Shown: in pieces, positions 26,432 through 34,453 of the stretch
Layout of the letters: the number at the start of each line of letters is the position of its first letter
Numbering within the stretch: the first letter of the stretch is position 1
Source: Stenotrophomonas mori
GTDB taxonomy: Bacteria; Pseudomonadota; Gammaproteobacteria; Xanthomonadales; Xanthomonadaceae
Length of the DNA: 64,000 nucleotides
Assembly: GCF_023556335.1 (NCBI RefSeq)
Contig: NZ_JAIKTS010000001.1
Location: 248,001-312,000 of the forward strand
Direction: 5' to 3'
Translations under genes and position numbers: made by a program
Notes under the pieces: generated by a model
Told to the model about the DNA's origin: nothing
What the model saw: only the letters and a program-made list of their open reading frames with translations
The model's database searches: none

Positions 26432-26475
26432 CAGGCGGGTTCCTTGCGGGAGGACGGTCGGCGGCGCCGCGGCGC

Positions 26476-27747
26476 TCAGGGGCGCAGGGCGGCCTCGGTC
26501 TGTGCGGGGTCGCCGTCGTGGTCGCCGGCGTCGATGCCGAGCACGCGTGCGAGCAGCGGGTACACGTCGACGTTGTCGATTGGCGGGATCACCACCCCGC
26601 GGCGGAACGCCGGCCCATGGGCGATGAACGGTGCGCGCATTTCCGGGAGCAGGTTGTCGTAGCCGTGCTCGCCGAGCAGGCGGTGGCCCTTGCGCTGCAT
26701 CGCATCGCGGGTGGTGATCTGCCAGCCGGGTTCGCCGATGCAGATGTAGGCCGGAACCCGGCGGTGGTGGCCATAGTCGAACCGTGCCGGTATCTGTTCC
26801 CGCGGCAGGCACTGCATGTGCGCATGGCGTCCCAGCAGCTGGCGGGCGGCGGCTTCGCCGCCGGGCAGGGCGTTGAACGCGGCATAGGCGCCGGTCCAGG
26901 TGAAGTCCAGCCGGCCCACGTCCACCAGGTCGTCGAGGAAGACCTCCTTCTCGGGCCCGGTGGCGATCATTCCGTGGTCGGAGACCACCACCAGGTTCAC
27001 CTGTCGCGCCAGGCCGAGGGCATCGATGCCGCGCATCAGCTGGTCCAGGGCCTGGTCCACCTCGACCAGCGCCTGGTCCAGCTCCGGGGAGTCGGGCCCA
27101 TGGGCATGGCCCATGCTGTCGACCCGGTCGAAGTACAGGGTGGTGAAGTGCGGGCGCTCGGCGGCCGGCAGGGCCAGCCACTCCAGCACCTGGGCGACGC
27201 GCTCGGCGGAACTGACCTTGATGTCGAACGGCCGCCAGAATTCCGGGCGCGCACCGTGCACCGGCGCTTCCGAGCCGACCCAGAACATCGCCGCGGCGCG
27301 GCCGCCCTGCATGCGCACGCGGGTCCACAGCGGGGTGCCGTCGTTCCACCAGCGCGCATCGCCCACCGTGGCCGGGTCGAACATGCTGAAGCGCACCCCG
27401 GGCAGGGTCGGGTCGGTCATGAAGTTGGCGATCACCCCGTGCCGGTCCGGGCGCAGCCCGGTGACCAGGGTGTAGTGGTTGGGGAAGGTGATCGACGGAT
27501 AGGACGGCCGCATGTAGGCGGCGCGCACGCCGTCCCGGGCCAGGGCGTCCAGGGTCGGGGTGAGGCCGCGTTCCAGGTAGTCGTTGCGGAACCCGTCGAT
27601 GGACACCAGCAGCAGCGGCTGCTCGGCCTTGGCCGGCAGCCCCGTGTCGGTGGCGGTGGCGTTGTCGGCAGGGGCCCGGGCGGGGACGCCGGCACAGCCG
27701 GCCGCCGCCAGGAGCGTGCCCAGCAGCAGGGCGGAAAGTCGGAGCAT
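26476..27747 (-). CDS. Lipoprotein nucleotide pyrophosphatase/phosphodiesterase (NPP family)
   Basis: 423 residues. Lipobox AAAGC (Cys18), then an alkaline-phosphatase-superfamily domain: metal-ligand Asp51 (VSIDGFRNDYL), nucleophile Thr87 (SITFPNHYTLVTG), FDRVDSMGHAHGP, VVSDHGM, and a final metal His in the C-terminal part. This is the NPP type known from Xanthomonas, which hydrolyses phosphodiester and pyrophosphate bonds of nucleotides. Location periplasmic face of a membrane. The start is ATG 27747; a TTG eight codons earlier is possible. Confidence 0.92.
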   Translation of the reverse strand: MLRLSALLLGTLLAAAGCAGVPARAPADNATATDTGLPAKAEQPLLLVSIDGFRNDYLERGLTPTLDALARDGVRAAYMRPSYPSITFPNHYTLVTGLRPDRHGVIANFMTDPTLPGVRFSMFDPATVGDARWWNDGTPLWTRVRMQGGRAAAMFWVGSEAPVHGARPEFWRPFDIKVSSAERVAQVLEWLALPAAERPHFTTLYFDRVDSMGHAHGPDSPELDQALVEVDQALDQLMRGIDALGLARQVNLVVVSDHGMIATGPEKEVFLDDLVDVGRLDFTWTGAYAAFNALPGGEAAARQLLGRHAHMQCLPREQIPARFDYGHHRRVPAYICIGEPGWQITTRDAMQRKGHRLLGEHGYDNLLPEMRAPFIAHGPAFRRGVVIPPIDNVDVYPLLARVLGIDAGDHDGDPAQTEAALRP

Positions 27748-27831
27748 GGGAACAGGGAGGGACGTGGCCAAGCGCTGATTGTCGGCTACCGCGGCGTGGC
27801 TGTCAGCCGTTCCGTGGCCTGCGGTGCGGGC

Positions 27832-27841
27832 GGTTTAAACC
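27832..27841. promoter_or_regulatory. Perfect palindrome GGTTTAAACC before the sigma factor gene
   Basis: A 10-base palindrome with an AT core in a GC-rich context, 22 bases before the ATG at 27864. It could be an operator or overlap a promoter; no partner site seen. Confidence 0.3.
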
Positions 27842-27863
27842 TTTTCGGCGCGGGGCGCATCCA

Positions 27864-28448
27864 ATGGGTATGCTCGATGCCACCGTGACCGCCACCGCCC
27901 CTTCGCCGCCGGCCGCCGATGACGCCACGCTGGCGCGCGCTGCCGCCGGCGGCGACCGCCATGCCTACGAGTGCATCTATCGCCGCCACTCGCCGCGCCT
28001 GTATGCGCTGCTGTGGCGGCTGTGCGGGGGCAGCGCCGCGCGCGCCGAGGATGCGCTGCAGGACACCTTCATCCTGGCCTGGCGCCGGCTGCCGCAGTTC
28101 CGCTTCGAGAGCGCGCTGGGCACCTGGCTGCACCGGCTGGCGGTGAACACGGCGCTGATGGAGCTGCGCGCCAGTGCCCCGTTCGAGGCGCTGGATGCCG
28201 GCGCGGAGGCGATGGAAGCGCTGGAGCGGATGCCCGCGGCCACGCGCTGCCGGGCCACCGGGATGGACCTCGAACGGGCCCTGGAGACCCTGCCGCCCCG
28301 CGCCCGTGCGGTGCTGGTGCTGCATGACATCGAAGGCTGGAAACACCAGGAGATCGCCGAGGAGCTGCGGATGGCCGTCGGCAGCTCCAAGGCCCAGTTG
28401 CACCGTGCGCGGGCGCTGATGCGCGCGCGCCTGGGAGAAACCGCATGA
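27864..28448 (+). CDS. ECF RNA polymerase sigma factor
   Basis: 194 residues with sigma-70 region 2 (RHSPRLYALLWRLCGGSAAR ... EDALQDTFILAWRRLPQFR) and region 4 (LPPRARAVLVLHDIEGWKHQ, then EIAEELRMAVGSSKAQLHRAR). Extracytoplasmic-function sigma factors respond to envelope signals. Its stop overlaps the next gene as ATGA, the arrangement expected for a membrane-bound anti-sigma partner. The target regulon is not visible here. Confidence 0.9.
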   Translation: MGMLDATVTATAPSPPAADDATLARAAAGGDRHAYECIYRRHSPRLYALLWRLCGGSAARAEDALQDTFILAWRRLPQFRFESALGTWLHRLAVNTALMELRASAPFEALDAGAEAMEALERMPAATRCRATGMDLERALETLPPRARAVLVLHDIEGWKHQEIAEELRMAVGSSKAQLHRARALMRARLGETA

Positions 28449-28966
28449 ACCACGACGACATCCACGATCCTCTGGCCGCGCGCCTGCGCGCGCTGCCACG
28501 CGAGCGCCAGCCACCGGCCGCGGCCTGGCAGCACATCGCCACGGCGATGGCGCAGGCGCAGTGCGAACGGCCGCCGGTACCGCCACCCGCGCGGCGGCGC
28601 CGTCGCCCGTTCGCACTCGCCGCCGCCGCGGCCGTGGGCGCGCTGCTGCTGGGGGCCGGGTGGTGGACGCACGAACAGGCACCGCCGGCACCGGCACCGC
28701 CACTGGCGCAGGCGCCGTCGCTGCAGCAGCAGGCCGACGTCCTCGCCCATGCCTACCACGGCGCGCTGGCGGCGATTCCGCCGGAGCGGGTCGCGGACGA
28801 GTACGTCCCGGCGCTGCACGAGCTGGACGCCAGCGCCGGCAGCATCCGTTCGGCGATCGCGCAGAGCCCGGAGGCCGCCTTCCTGCTCGATCAACTGCGG
28901 CGCACCTATGCGCTGCGCCTGGAACTCACCCGGCAGGGACTTGCCGTCACCGAATCATCTACTTGA
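28445..28966 (+). CDS. Probable membrane-anchored anti-sigma partner
   Basis: 173 residues: a cytoplasmic N-terminal part of about 50 residues, one membrane segment (PFALAAAAAVGALLLGAGWW, about 55-74) and a Pro/Gln-rich then helical extracytoplasmic part. The layout and coupling to the sigma gene suggest an anti-sigma factor, but there is no HxxxCxxC zinc motif and no recognisable ASD sequence. The periplasmic half could be a sensor. Function inferred from position. Confidence 0.65.
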   Translation: MNHDDIHDPLAARLRALPRERQPPAAAWQHIATAMAQAQCERPPVPPPARRRRRPFALAAAAAVGALLLGAGWWTHEQAPPAPAPPLAQAPSLQQQADVLAHAYHGALAAIPPERVADEYVPALHELDASAGSIRSAIAQSPEAAFLLDQLRRTYALRLELTRQGLAVTESST

Positions 28967-28979
28967 AGGAGCGCGCATC

Positions 28980-29873
28980 ATGAGGGTTTCCCTACGGTCG
29001 CTGTTGGCGGCAGCCGTCCTGCTGGCACCGCTGGCGCCGGCGCTGGCCCAGAGCACGGTCGACGAGCGCCGCGCGCTGTCCGGCGGCGGGCGGGTCGAGA
29101 TCAGCAACGTCGCCGGTTCGGTGGCGGTGCGTGGCTGGGACCGCGACGAGGTGCGCCTCACCGGCAGCCTGGGCGAAGGCCAACGGCTGGACGTGCAGAG
29201 CAGCGCCAACCGCGTGCAGTTCAAGGTGGTGTATCCCCGCAACGGCCGCAGCAGCGGCGGCGCGACGCTGGAACTGCGGGTGCCGCGGGGCAGCGAGCTG
29301 CAGGCCGATACGGTGAGCGCGGCGCTGGACATCGCCGCGGTCGATCTGCGCCGCCTCCAGGCCAGCACCGTGAGCGGCGGCATCGAGGCCGCCGGCACCG
29401 CCACCGACGGCACCCTGGCCACGGTGAGCGGTGCGATCCGCTCGCAGCTGCGCACCCCGCGGCTGAGCCTGCGCACGGTCAGCGGTGCGATCACCGCCGA
29501 CGGTGGCAGTGGCGGCGAAGTCGAGGCCAATTCGGTGTCCGGTGCGATCACTCTGGCGCTGGGCGGGGTACAGCGGCTCAATGCCGAGAGCGTGTCCGGC
29601 AGTCTTGGCGTGCGCAGCCAGGGGCTGCGGCCGGGTGGCCGCATCAGCCTGCAGACGGTGAGCGCGCCGATCACGCTCGGCCTGCCGGCCGACACCTCGG
29701 CGCAGCTGAAGGCCAGCAGCTTCAGCGGCAGCATCCGGTCCGACGTGGGCCAGGTGGAGCGCCCCCGCTACGGCCCGGGCAGCAGCCTGGATGCGCGCAT
29801 CGGAAGCGGCGATGGCGACATCAGCATCAGCTCGCACTCGGGCAGCGTGCGGGTGGACCTCGGTCGCCGTTGA
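28980..29873 (+). CDS. Secreted DUF4097-family beta-repeat protein
   Basis: 297 residues. Signal peptide (LLAAAVLLAPLAPALAQ), then a right-handed beta-repeat fold of the DUF4097 type. About eight short repeats contain the TVSG/SVSGAI-type motif (VSGGIEA, VSGAIRS, VSGAITA, VSGAITL, VSGSLGV). Periplasmic or surface; often found with ECF sigma/anti-sigma pairs and adhesin-like. AAGGAG 9 bases before the ATG, 13 bases after the anti-sigma gene, so very likely one operon. Confidence 0.85.
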   Translation: MRVSLRSLLAAAVLLAPLAPALAQSTVDERRALSGGGRVEISNVAGSVAVRGWDRDEVRLTGSLGEGQRLDVQSSANRVQFKVVYPRNGRSSGGATLELRVPRGSELQADTVSAALDIAAVDLRRLQASTVSGGIEAAGTATDGTLATVSGAIRSQLRTPRLSLRTVSGAITADGGSGGEVEANSVSGAITLALGGVQRLNAESVSGSLGVRSQGLRPGGRISLQTVSAPITLGLPADTSAQLKASSFSGSIRSDVGQVERPRYGPGSSLDARIGSGDGDISISSHSGSVRVDLGRR

Positions 29874-29891
29874 GGGCGGCCTGCGTTGCCG

Positions 29892-29915
29892 GCGCCCCGG
29901 CGCGCGCCGGGGCGC
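29892..29915. terminator. Hairpin after the sigma factor operon
   Basis: GCGCCCCGGC / GCCGGGGCGC, a perfect 10-base stem with a GCGC loop starting 19 bases after the stop. No T tract follows. Confidence 0.45.
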
Positions 29916-29929
29916 GGGGACGGGGCGGC

Positions 29930-29935
29930 TACAAT
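29930..29935 (+). promoter_or_regulatory. Candidate -10 (TACAAT) for yjdM
   Basis: TACAAT preceded by GGC lies 35 bases before the ATG at 29970. It is one of the best -10 hexamers in the window. No clear -35. Confidence 0.5.
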
Positions 29936-29969
29936 GGCCGGTCTGTCCCACCCTGAATACGGAGTCGCC

Positions 29970-30302
29970 ATGCCCATCACTTCCTGCCCGCAGTGCCCCT
30001 CGGAGAACGTCTACCCCGATGGCGCGCTGTGGATCTGCGCCGACTGCGCGCACGAATGGACGCCGGGCGAGGCCAGCGAATCCACGTTGGTGGTCCGCGA
30101 CAGCAACGGCAACGTGCTGGTCGGCGGCGACACCGTCACCGTCATCAAGGACCTGAAGGTCAAGGGCTCGTCGATCCCGCTCAAGCAGGGCACGGTGATC
30201 CGCAACATCCGCCTGGTCGAGGACGACGCCGAACACATCGAAGGCAATTCGGACAAGATCAAGGGCCTGGTGCTGAAGACCTGCTTCCTGCGCAAGGCCT
30301 GA
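29970..30302 (+). CDS. yjdM: YjdM (PhnA) zinc-ribbon protein
   Basis: 110 residues with an N-terminal zinc ribbon (CPQCPSENVYPDGALWICAD, then CAHEW) and a C-terminal SH3-like PhnA domain (VVRDSNGNVLVGGDTVTVIK). Small conserved cytoplasmic protein; despite the old name it is not a phosphonatase. Function unsettled. ACGGAG precedes the ATG. Confidence 0.93.
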   Translation: MPITSCPQCPSENVYPDGALWICADCAHEWTPGEASESTLVVRDSNGNVLVGGDTVTVIKDLKVKGSSIPLKQGTVIRNIRLVEDDAEHIEGNSDKIKGLVLKTCFLRKA

Positions 30303-30322
30303 TTGCCGCCGGCCCAGGCGCC

Positions 30323-30345
30323 GCCGCACGGCCATCCCGTGCGGC
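30323..30345. terminator. Hairpin after yjdM
   Basis: GCCGCACGG / CCGTGCGGC, perfect 9-base stem and 5-base loop, 21 bases after the yjdM stop. Followed by CTGTCC rather than a T tract. Confidence 0.4.
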
Positions 30346-30446
30346 CTGTCCGCCCGGGCAGGAACGCCCCGCGGACGCCGGCGGTGGCCGGCCGCTCTCC
30401 GCCGCCGCCGGTGCCGGCCGCCGCCCTTCCGGGCCGGGAGGCGGCC

Positions 30447-30490
30447 ATCCACAGAAGGTGTGGACGGCCGCTTGGCAAAGATGTGGATAA
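30447..30490. promoter_or_regulatory. DnaA-box-like cluster
   Basis: TGTGGATAA at 30482-30490 is the exact complement of the consensus DnaA box TTATCCACA. Some 20-35 bases to the left, TCCACA and TGTGGA form an inverted repeat around GAAGG (30448-30464). No AT-rich unwinding region or dnaA/dnaN gene is nearby, so this is not an origin; it may titrate DnaA or be fortuitous. Confidence 0.4.
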
Positions 30491-30586
30491 CTCCGTGCAC
30501 CGCTTGTGCCACGGCGGTTGCGCGGCACTGGTCATGTTTTCGCCAGGGGGCGGCGGCGGGACGGCCCCGCACCGGCCGGTGTCTGC

Positions 30587-30592
30587 TAGTAT
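30587..30592 (+). promoter_or_regulatory. Candidate extended -10 (TGCTAGTAT) for thpR
   Basis: TAGTAT preceded by TGC, 69 bases before the ATG at 30661. The extended form recurs in this window. Confidence 0.45.
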
Positions 30593-30660
30593 CCGCGCCC
30601 CAGGCGGGCCGGACCCGCGATACGCCGGTACGCGAGCGCCCGCCGGCGCTTCCTTCGAGC

Positions 30661-31248
30661 ATGACCAAGTTCACCCCTTCCGCCGAGGCGCAGCTGTCGC
30701 TGGGCTTCGGTGGCGACATCCCCACCGAGCGGTTGTTCTTCGCGGTGATGCCGGATCCGGCCACGGCCTGGCGCATCGCCGAGCTGGCCGAGGGGCTGCG
30801 CGGCGACCACGGCCTGGGCGGGCGTCCGCTGGCGCAGGAGCGCCTGCACGTCACCCTGCATCACCTGGGCGATTACGCCGGCCTGCCACCGAGCCTGCTG
30901 GCCAAGGCACGGCAGGCGGCGGCGCGGGTGCGGCAGCCGGCGTTCGAGGTGTGCTTCGACGAGGTGGGCAGCTTCGCCGGCAACCGCCAGCACCCGTTCG
31001 TGCTGCGCAGCGCACACGGTGCGGACCTGCTGCAGGGCCTGCACCAGGCGCTGGCGCGCGGGCTGCAGGGCCTCGGCCTGCGCCCGGAGCCTGCCTTCAC
31101 CCCGCACCTGACCCTGCTCTACGACAGCCGGCGCCTGCCGCCGCAGCCGGTGCAGCCGATGCGCTGGCTGGTGCGCGAGTTCGTGCTGATCCGCAGTTAC
31201 CTCGGGCAGACCCGCTACCAGCTGGAAGGGCGTTTCCCGCTGGGCTGA
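30661..31248 (+). CDS. thpR: RNA 2',3'-cyclic phosphodiesterase (LigT/ThpR)
   Basis: 195 residues of the 2H phosphoesterase superfamily: two HxTL motifs, HVTLHHLG and HLTLLY, on the two lobes. Opens 2',3'-cyclic phosphates and was first found as an archaeal-type 2'-5' RNA ligase. Slightly longer than E. coli ThpR at the N-terminus (extra ~20 residues before RLFFAVMPD). Cytoplasmic. Confidence 0.9.
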   Translation: MTKFTPSAEAQLSLGFGGDIPTERLFFAVMPDPATAWRIAELAEGLRGDHGLGGRPLAQERLHVTLHHLGDYAGLPPSLLAKARQAAARVRQPAFEVCFDEVGSFAGNRQHPFVLRSAHGADLLQGLHQALARGLQGLGLRPEPAFTPHLTLLYDSRRLPPQPVQPMRWLVREFVLIRSYLGQTRYQLEGRFPLG

Positions 31249-31291
31249 GTGCCGCGTTTGCATGCCCGCTGCGGCCTGCGAAGATGGCCGC

Positions 31292-31891
31292 ATGGACCTG
31301 ATTCCCCTGACCCTGCCGCCGGGCCAGCTGGCCGAGATCGAAGCCGCGCACCGGCAGCCGCCGCGCGCCTACCACAACTTCGGCCACGTGCAGGCGCTGC
31401 TGCGCCATCACCGCGAGGTCGCCGCCGGTCCCGGCTGGCGGCAGCCGCGCGAAGTGGCGCTGGCGATGCTGTACCACGACGCGGTGTACGAGGCCGGGCG
31501 CGGCGACAACGAGCTGCGCTCGGCGCGGATGGCGCGCACCGCGATCGCGCACTGGCTGCCCGGTGCCGGCGTGGACGTGGACCGGGTGGCGGCGCTGATC
31601 GAACTGACCGCACGCCATGGCCGCCTGCGTGGCGATGAACTGGATGCCGATGCGGCCCTGTTCCTGGACAGCGACATGGCCATCCTCGGCGCGCCGGACG
31701 CGGTGTTCGATGCCTATGACCGCGGCATCGCCGAGGAATACCGCGGCACGCTTCCGGGGTTCCTGTTCCGGCGCAACCGGCGCCGTTTCCTCAAGGGCGT
31801 GCTGGCGCAGCCGCGCATCTTCTTCAGTGATTTCTTCCATGTGCGTTACGACGCGCAGGCGCGCGCGAATCTGCGCCGGATCACCGCCTGA
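31292..31891 (+). CDS. HD-superfamily predicted metal-dependent hydrolase (COG4339 type)
   Basis: 199 residues. Conserved YHNFGHV and MLYHDAVY with a following NELRSA, as in the COG4339 HD-like family, whose His/Asp residues bind metal. Substrate unknown. The ATG at 31292 begins at a conserved position; a second ATG 30 bases earlier is in frame. 43 bases after thpR, same strand, so probably one operon. Confidence 0.8.
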   Translation: MDLIPLTLPPGQLAEIEAAHRQPPRAYHNFGHVQALLRHHREVAAGPGWRQPREVALAMLYHDAVYEAGRGDNELRSARMARTAIAHWLPGAGVDVDRVAALIELTARHGRLRGDELDADAALFLDSDMAILGAPDAVFDAYDRGIAEEYRGTLPGFLFRRNRRRFLKGVLAQPRIFFSDFFHVRYDAQARANLRRITA

Positions 31892-31961
31892 GAGCGGTGC
31901 CTGCGGCGGCGGTGCCGGCCGTGTGCGGGGGGCGGTGGCGGGGGCCGTGGCCGGCATGGCC

Positions 31962-31967
31962 TAGAAT
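31962..31967 (+). promoter_or_regulatory. Candidate -10 (TAGAAT)
   Basis: TAGAAT 43 bases before the ATG at 32010. Same hexamer as before yqgE and ibaG. Confidence 0.45.
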
Positions 31968-32009
31968 CCACGGTCCCCCTGTTTTGCTGGCGGCCGTGCC
32001 GCCGACGTG

Positions 32010-32192
32010 ATGACTCCGAGCCAGATTCCCGATCCGGACCCGCGGCCGGTGCCGCCGGAGGAGCCGGGCCCCAACGAATGCTGCGGCAGTGGCTGCCCGC
32101 TGTGCGTGCTGGACCTGTACGCCGATGAGCTGGTGCGCTACCGGCAGGCGCTGGCGGCCTGGAAGCAGCGGCACCCGGACGCCGCGGACTGA
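32010..32192 (+). CDS. Oxidoreductase-like small protein
   Basis: 60 residues with a Pro-rich start and a Cys-rich block (NECCGSGCPLCVLDLYADEL) that matches the short 'oxidoreductase-like' domain found in bacteria and at the N-terminus of some eukaryotic proteins. Cys spacing suggests metal or Fe-S binding. A GTG codon directly before the ATG is an alternative start. No experimental role known to me. Confidence 0.75.
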   Translation: MTPSQIPDPDPRPVPPEEPGPNECCGSGCPLCVLDLYADELVRYRQALAAWKQRHPDAAD

Positions 32193-32249
32193 GGCCGCGC
32201 CGGTGTACGCGGTGATAATGCGGGTCCTGCCGGACGCCTGGAGCCGCCC

Positions 32250-32885
32250 GTGGCCGATGCCCCTCCCGTGACTGCCTGGACGTCCGTGCGCCTGGCCGCG
32301 CTGACGGCGCTGGCCGCGGTCGTGCTGTTCGCCGCGACCGCGCTCTGGCTGCAGGTCGCGCGCACCGACCTGGACTGGGTCCATGCCACGCTCAGCCTCT
32401 ACCTGCACGGCCCGCACGGGGGGTGGCTGCGGGCGGTGTACTGCCTGCTGGCCGCGGCGATCGTGCTGTTGGCCGTGGCACTGCACGTGCAGGCGCAGGG
32501 GCCGGCGCGGCGCGGCCTGCCGCTGGCGCTGTTCTGCACCGGAGCGCTGGGGCTGGCCGCGGTGGCGATCGGCGACAGCTGGCTGCCCGGGCGCGCGCCG
32601 GTGCTGGCCATCGCGGTGCATGCGCTGGCGGCGCAGACGGCGTTCCTGTGCGCCACCGTGGCGATGCTGGTGCAGGCCTGGTGCTTTTCCCGCGATGGGC
32701 GCTGGCACGGCTTCCACCGGTTCGCCTGGGCAGGGGCCTGGCTGGCCTTTGCCGGGCTGTGGGTGCACGTGCTCTGGCGTGCCACGCCGCGGGGACTCGG
32801 GCAGAAGGCGGTGATCGCGCTGGTGCTGGCCTGGCTGGCGGCGGTGGCCTGGCGGCTGCTGCGGATGCCGCCGCGGCGGCACTGA
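32250..32885 (+). CDS. DUF998-family membrane protein
   Basis: 211 residues from a GTG start, with about six hydrophobic segments and the DUF998 feature of a short conserved loop after the first segment (DWVHATLSLY). Inner-membrane protein of unknown function. A GATAAT candidate -10 sits at 32214-32219, 30 bases before the start. Confidence 0.75.
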   Translation: MADAPPVTAWTSVRLAALTALAAVVLFAATALWLQVARTDLDWVHATLSLYLHGPHGGWLRAVYCLLAAAIVLLAVALHVQAQGPARRGLPLALFCTGALGLAAVAIGDSWLPGRAPVLAIAVHALAAQTAFLCATVAMLVQAWCFSRDGRWHGFHRFAWAGAWLAFAGLWVHVLWRATPRGLGQKAVIALVLAWLAAVAWRLLRMPPRRH

Positions 32886-32962
32886 AGCGCGACGCGCACG
32901 GACACGCGCCGTTGCCGCGCCGCGGGGGCACAATGGCGGTCCCAACCTTCCAGGGAATCCCC

Positions 32963-33310
32963 ATGATCGAACGTTTCGATACCGGTCCGCGCATGTCGGA
33001 AATGACCATCTACCACGGCGTGGCCTACCTGTCCGGGCAGGTCCCGGAGGACACCGATGCGGACATCGTCGGCCAGACCGAGCAGGTGCTGCAGGCGATC
33101 GACGAACTGCTGCGGCTGGCGCCCACCGACAAGACCCAGATCCTGCGCGCGGAGATCTTCCTGGCCGACATCGCCGACTTCGCCGGCATGAACGAAGCCT
33201 GGGACCGGTGGATGCCGGAGGGGGTCGCGCCGGCGCGCGCTACCGTGCAGGCGGCCCTGGCCAACCCGGACTGGAAGATCGAGATCGTGATCACCGCCGC
33301 GGTGCCCTGA
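32963..33310 (+). CDS. RidA-family protein
   Basis: 115 residues of the YjgF/RidA/UK114 fold: YHGVAYLSGQVPED, QTEQVLQAIDELL, and AEIFLADIADFAGMNEAW. Canonical RidA deaminates reactive enamines such as 2-aminoacrylate using a conserved Arg in the 'R.TV' motif; here ARATVQAAL keeps it. Start ATG at 32963 after AGGGAA; a CACAAT -10 lies at 32929-32934, so an earlier ATG at 32933 would overlap the promoter. Confidence 0.88.
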   Translation: MIERFDTGPRMSEMTIYHGVAYLSGQVPEDTDADIVGQTEQVLQAIDELLRLAPTDKTQILRAEIFLADIADFAGMNEAWDRWMPEGVAPARATVQAALANPDWKIEIVITAAVP

Positions 33311-33342
33311 GCCGTGTTCCGGCGGCGCCGTGGCGGGCGCCG

Positions 33343-33771
33343 CTAGCGGGCGTGCAGCTCGATGCAGTCCACCGGACAGGGCGGCAGGCACAGTTCGCAG
33401 CCGGTGCACAGGTCGGCCAGCACGGTATGCATGTAGCGGGCGCCGCCGACGATGGCGTCCACCGGGCAGGCCTGGATGCACTTGGTGCAGCCGATGCAGT
33501 CGGCTTCGACGATCAAGGCGACCTGCGCCGGTTTGTGCGCGCCGCGGCGGCGGTCGAAGGGCTGCGCCGCCACGCCCAGGATATGCGCCAGCGCGCGCGC
33601 GCCGGCGTCGCCACCGGGGGGGCAGTGGTCGATGCCGGCCTCGCCCCGCGCCATCGCCTCCGCGTACGGGCGGCAGCCGTCGTAACCGCACTGCCGGCAC
33701 TGGGTCTGCGGCAGGACCCGATCCAGGCGTTCGATCCGTTGCTGCAACGAGGGGTCCGGTGATTCCTGCAT
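33343..33771 (-). CDS. rnfB: RnfB-like ferredoxin
   Basis: 142 residues. N-terminal Fe-S domain with a four-Cys cluster (CRQCGYDGC, then CPPGG), followed by two 4Fe-4S ferredoxin motifs ([13 protein letters not shown] and [13 protein letters not shown]). This is RnfB without its N-terminal membrane segment, and no other rnf genes are adjacent. It probably serves as a soluble electron carrier. Convergent with the RidA-like gene. Confidence 0.85.
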   Translation of the reverse strand: MQESPDPSLQQRIERLDRVLPQTQCRQCGYDGCRPYAEAMARGEAGIDHCPPGGDAGARALAHILGVAAQPFDRRRGAHKPAQVALIVEADCIGCTKCIQACPVDAIVGGARYMHTVLADLCTGCELCLPPCPVDCIELHAR

Positions 33772-33900
33772 GCGGGGCGTGTGGCGGTGCGTGACGGAGG
33801 GCGCGGCGCGCCGGCGGGGGCCACGGGCGCCCATGGTAGTCCCGCGGCGATGGCGCCGACAGTGCTGGCTGCGGCAGGCGCGGCCGTGGCGGGCCCGGCC

Positions 33901-34263
33901 TCAGGGCATGTCTGCGCCGACGCTGGCGCGCACCGGAATGCCGGCAGGGTCGAATCCCTCCAGGCAGAACACGTTGACGCCCAGGTGGTCCGGGGCGACG
34001 CGCTGGCGGTGGAACGGGTAGATGCCGCAGGTCCGGCAGAAATAGTGGACCGCGGTGTAGGTGTGGAATTGGTAGCGGGTGAGGGCCTCGGGGGCGCTCA
34101 GCAGCTGGAAGTCGCGCTCGTGGACCTTGACCATCAAGGCGTTCCGGCGACGGCAGATCGAACAGTCGCAGGTGGTCAGCTCCGGGAAATCGCTGACGAT
34201 CTGGAAGCGGACGGCGCCGCAGTGGCAACTGCCGTCGAAGCGGGTACGGGGGCGCGGAGACAT
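33901..34263 (-). CDS. GFA-domain protein (glutathione-dependent formaldehyde-activating type)
   Basis: 120 residues with the GFA/CENP-V zinc fold: CHCG (SCHCGAVRF), CxC (TTCDCSICRRRNA) and CxxC (YFCRTCGIYPFH). Binds structural zinc; the family name derives from one debated enzyme, so catalytic role is uncertain. Monocistronic. Confidence 0.85.
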   Translation of the reverse strand: MSPRPRTRFDGSCHCGAVRFQIVSDFPELTTCDCSICRRRNALMVKVHERDFQLLSAPEALTRYQFHTYTAVHYFCRTCGIYPFHRQRVAPDHLGVNVFCLEGFDPAGIPVRASVGADMP

Positions 34264-34404
34264 GATGGCGGGCCGGAAGTCGAGGGGAAGCGGCCTGCGG
34301 GCGCAGGCCGCTCCGCCAGACTGCGCCGCGGGCGCCGGCCTGGCAAGACGGTAACCGGGGAAGGCGGCAGGGCCGTCGGGAGCGTGGGCGGCCGGCGAAT
34401 GAAA

Positions 34405-34430
34405 TGGCCGCCGGCGGATGCCGGCGGCCA
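34405..34430 (-). terminator. Terminator of the roadblock / ABC-phosphatase operon
   Basis: On the minus strand, TGGCCGCCGGC-ATCC-GCCGGCGGCCA (11-base perfect stem) is followed by TTTCATT, 23 bases after the stop at 34454. A good rho-independent terminator. Confidence 0.75.
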
Positions 34431-34453
34431 GGGAGAGAAGCTGCCTGCGGCGG

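Larger units (their letters stand above)
30303..30660. other. Gene-free interval with hairpin, DnaA-box-like sites and a promoter
   Basis: 358 bases between yjdM and thpR without a convincing reading frame. It holds a hairpin just after yjdM, a cluster of TGTGGA/TCCACA sites, and a candidate -10 for thpR, each listed separately. Confidence 0.6.

Noticed and set aside
30303-30660. Chromosomal replication origin, because of the DnaA box
   Set aside because: No AT-rich unwinding region, too few boxes, and none of the usual genes (dnaA, dnaN, rpmH).
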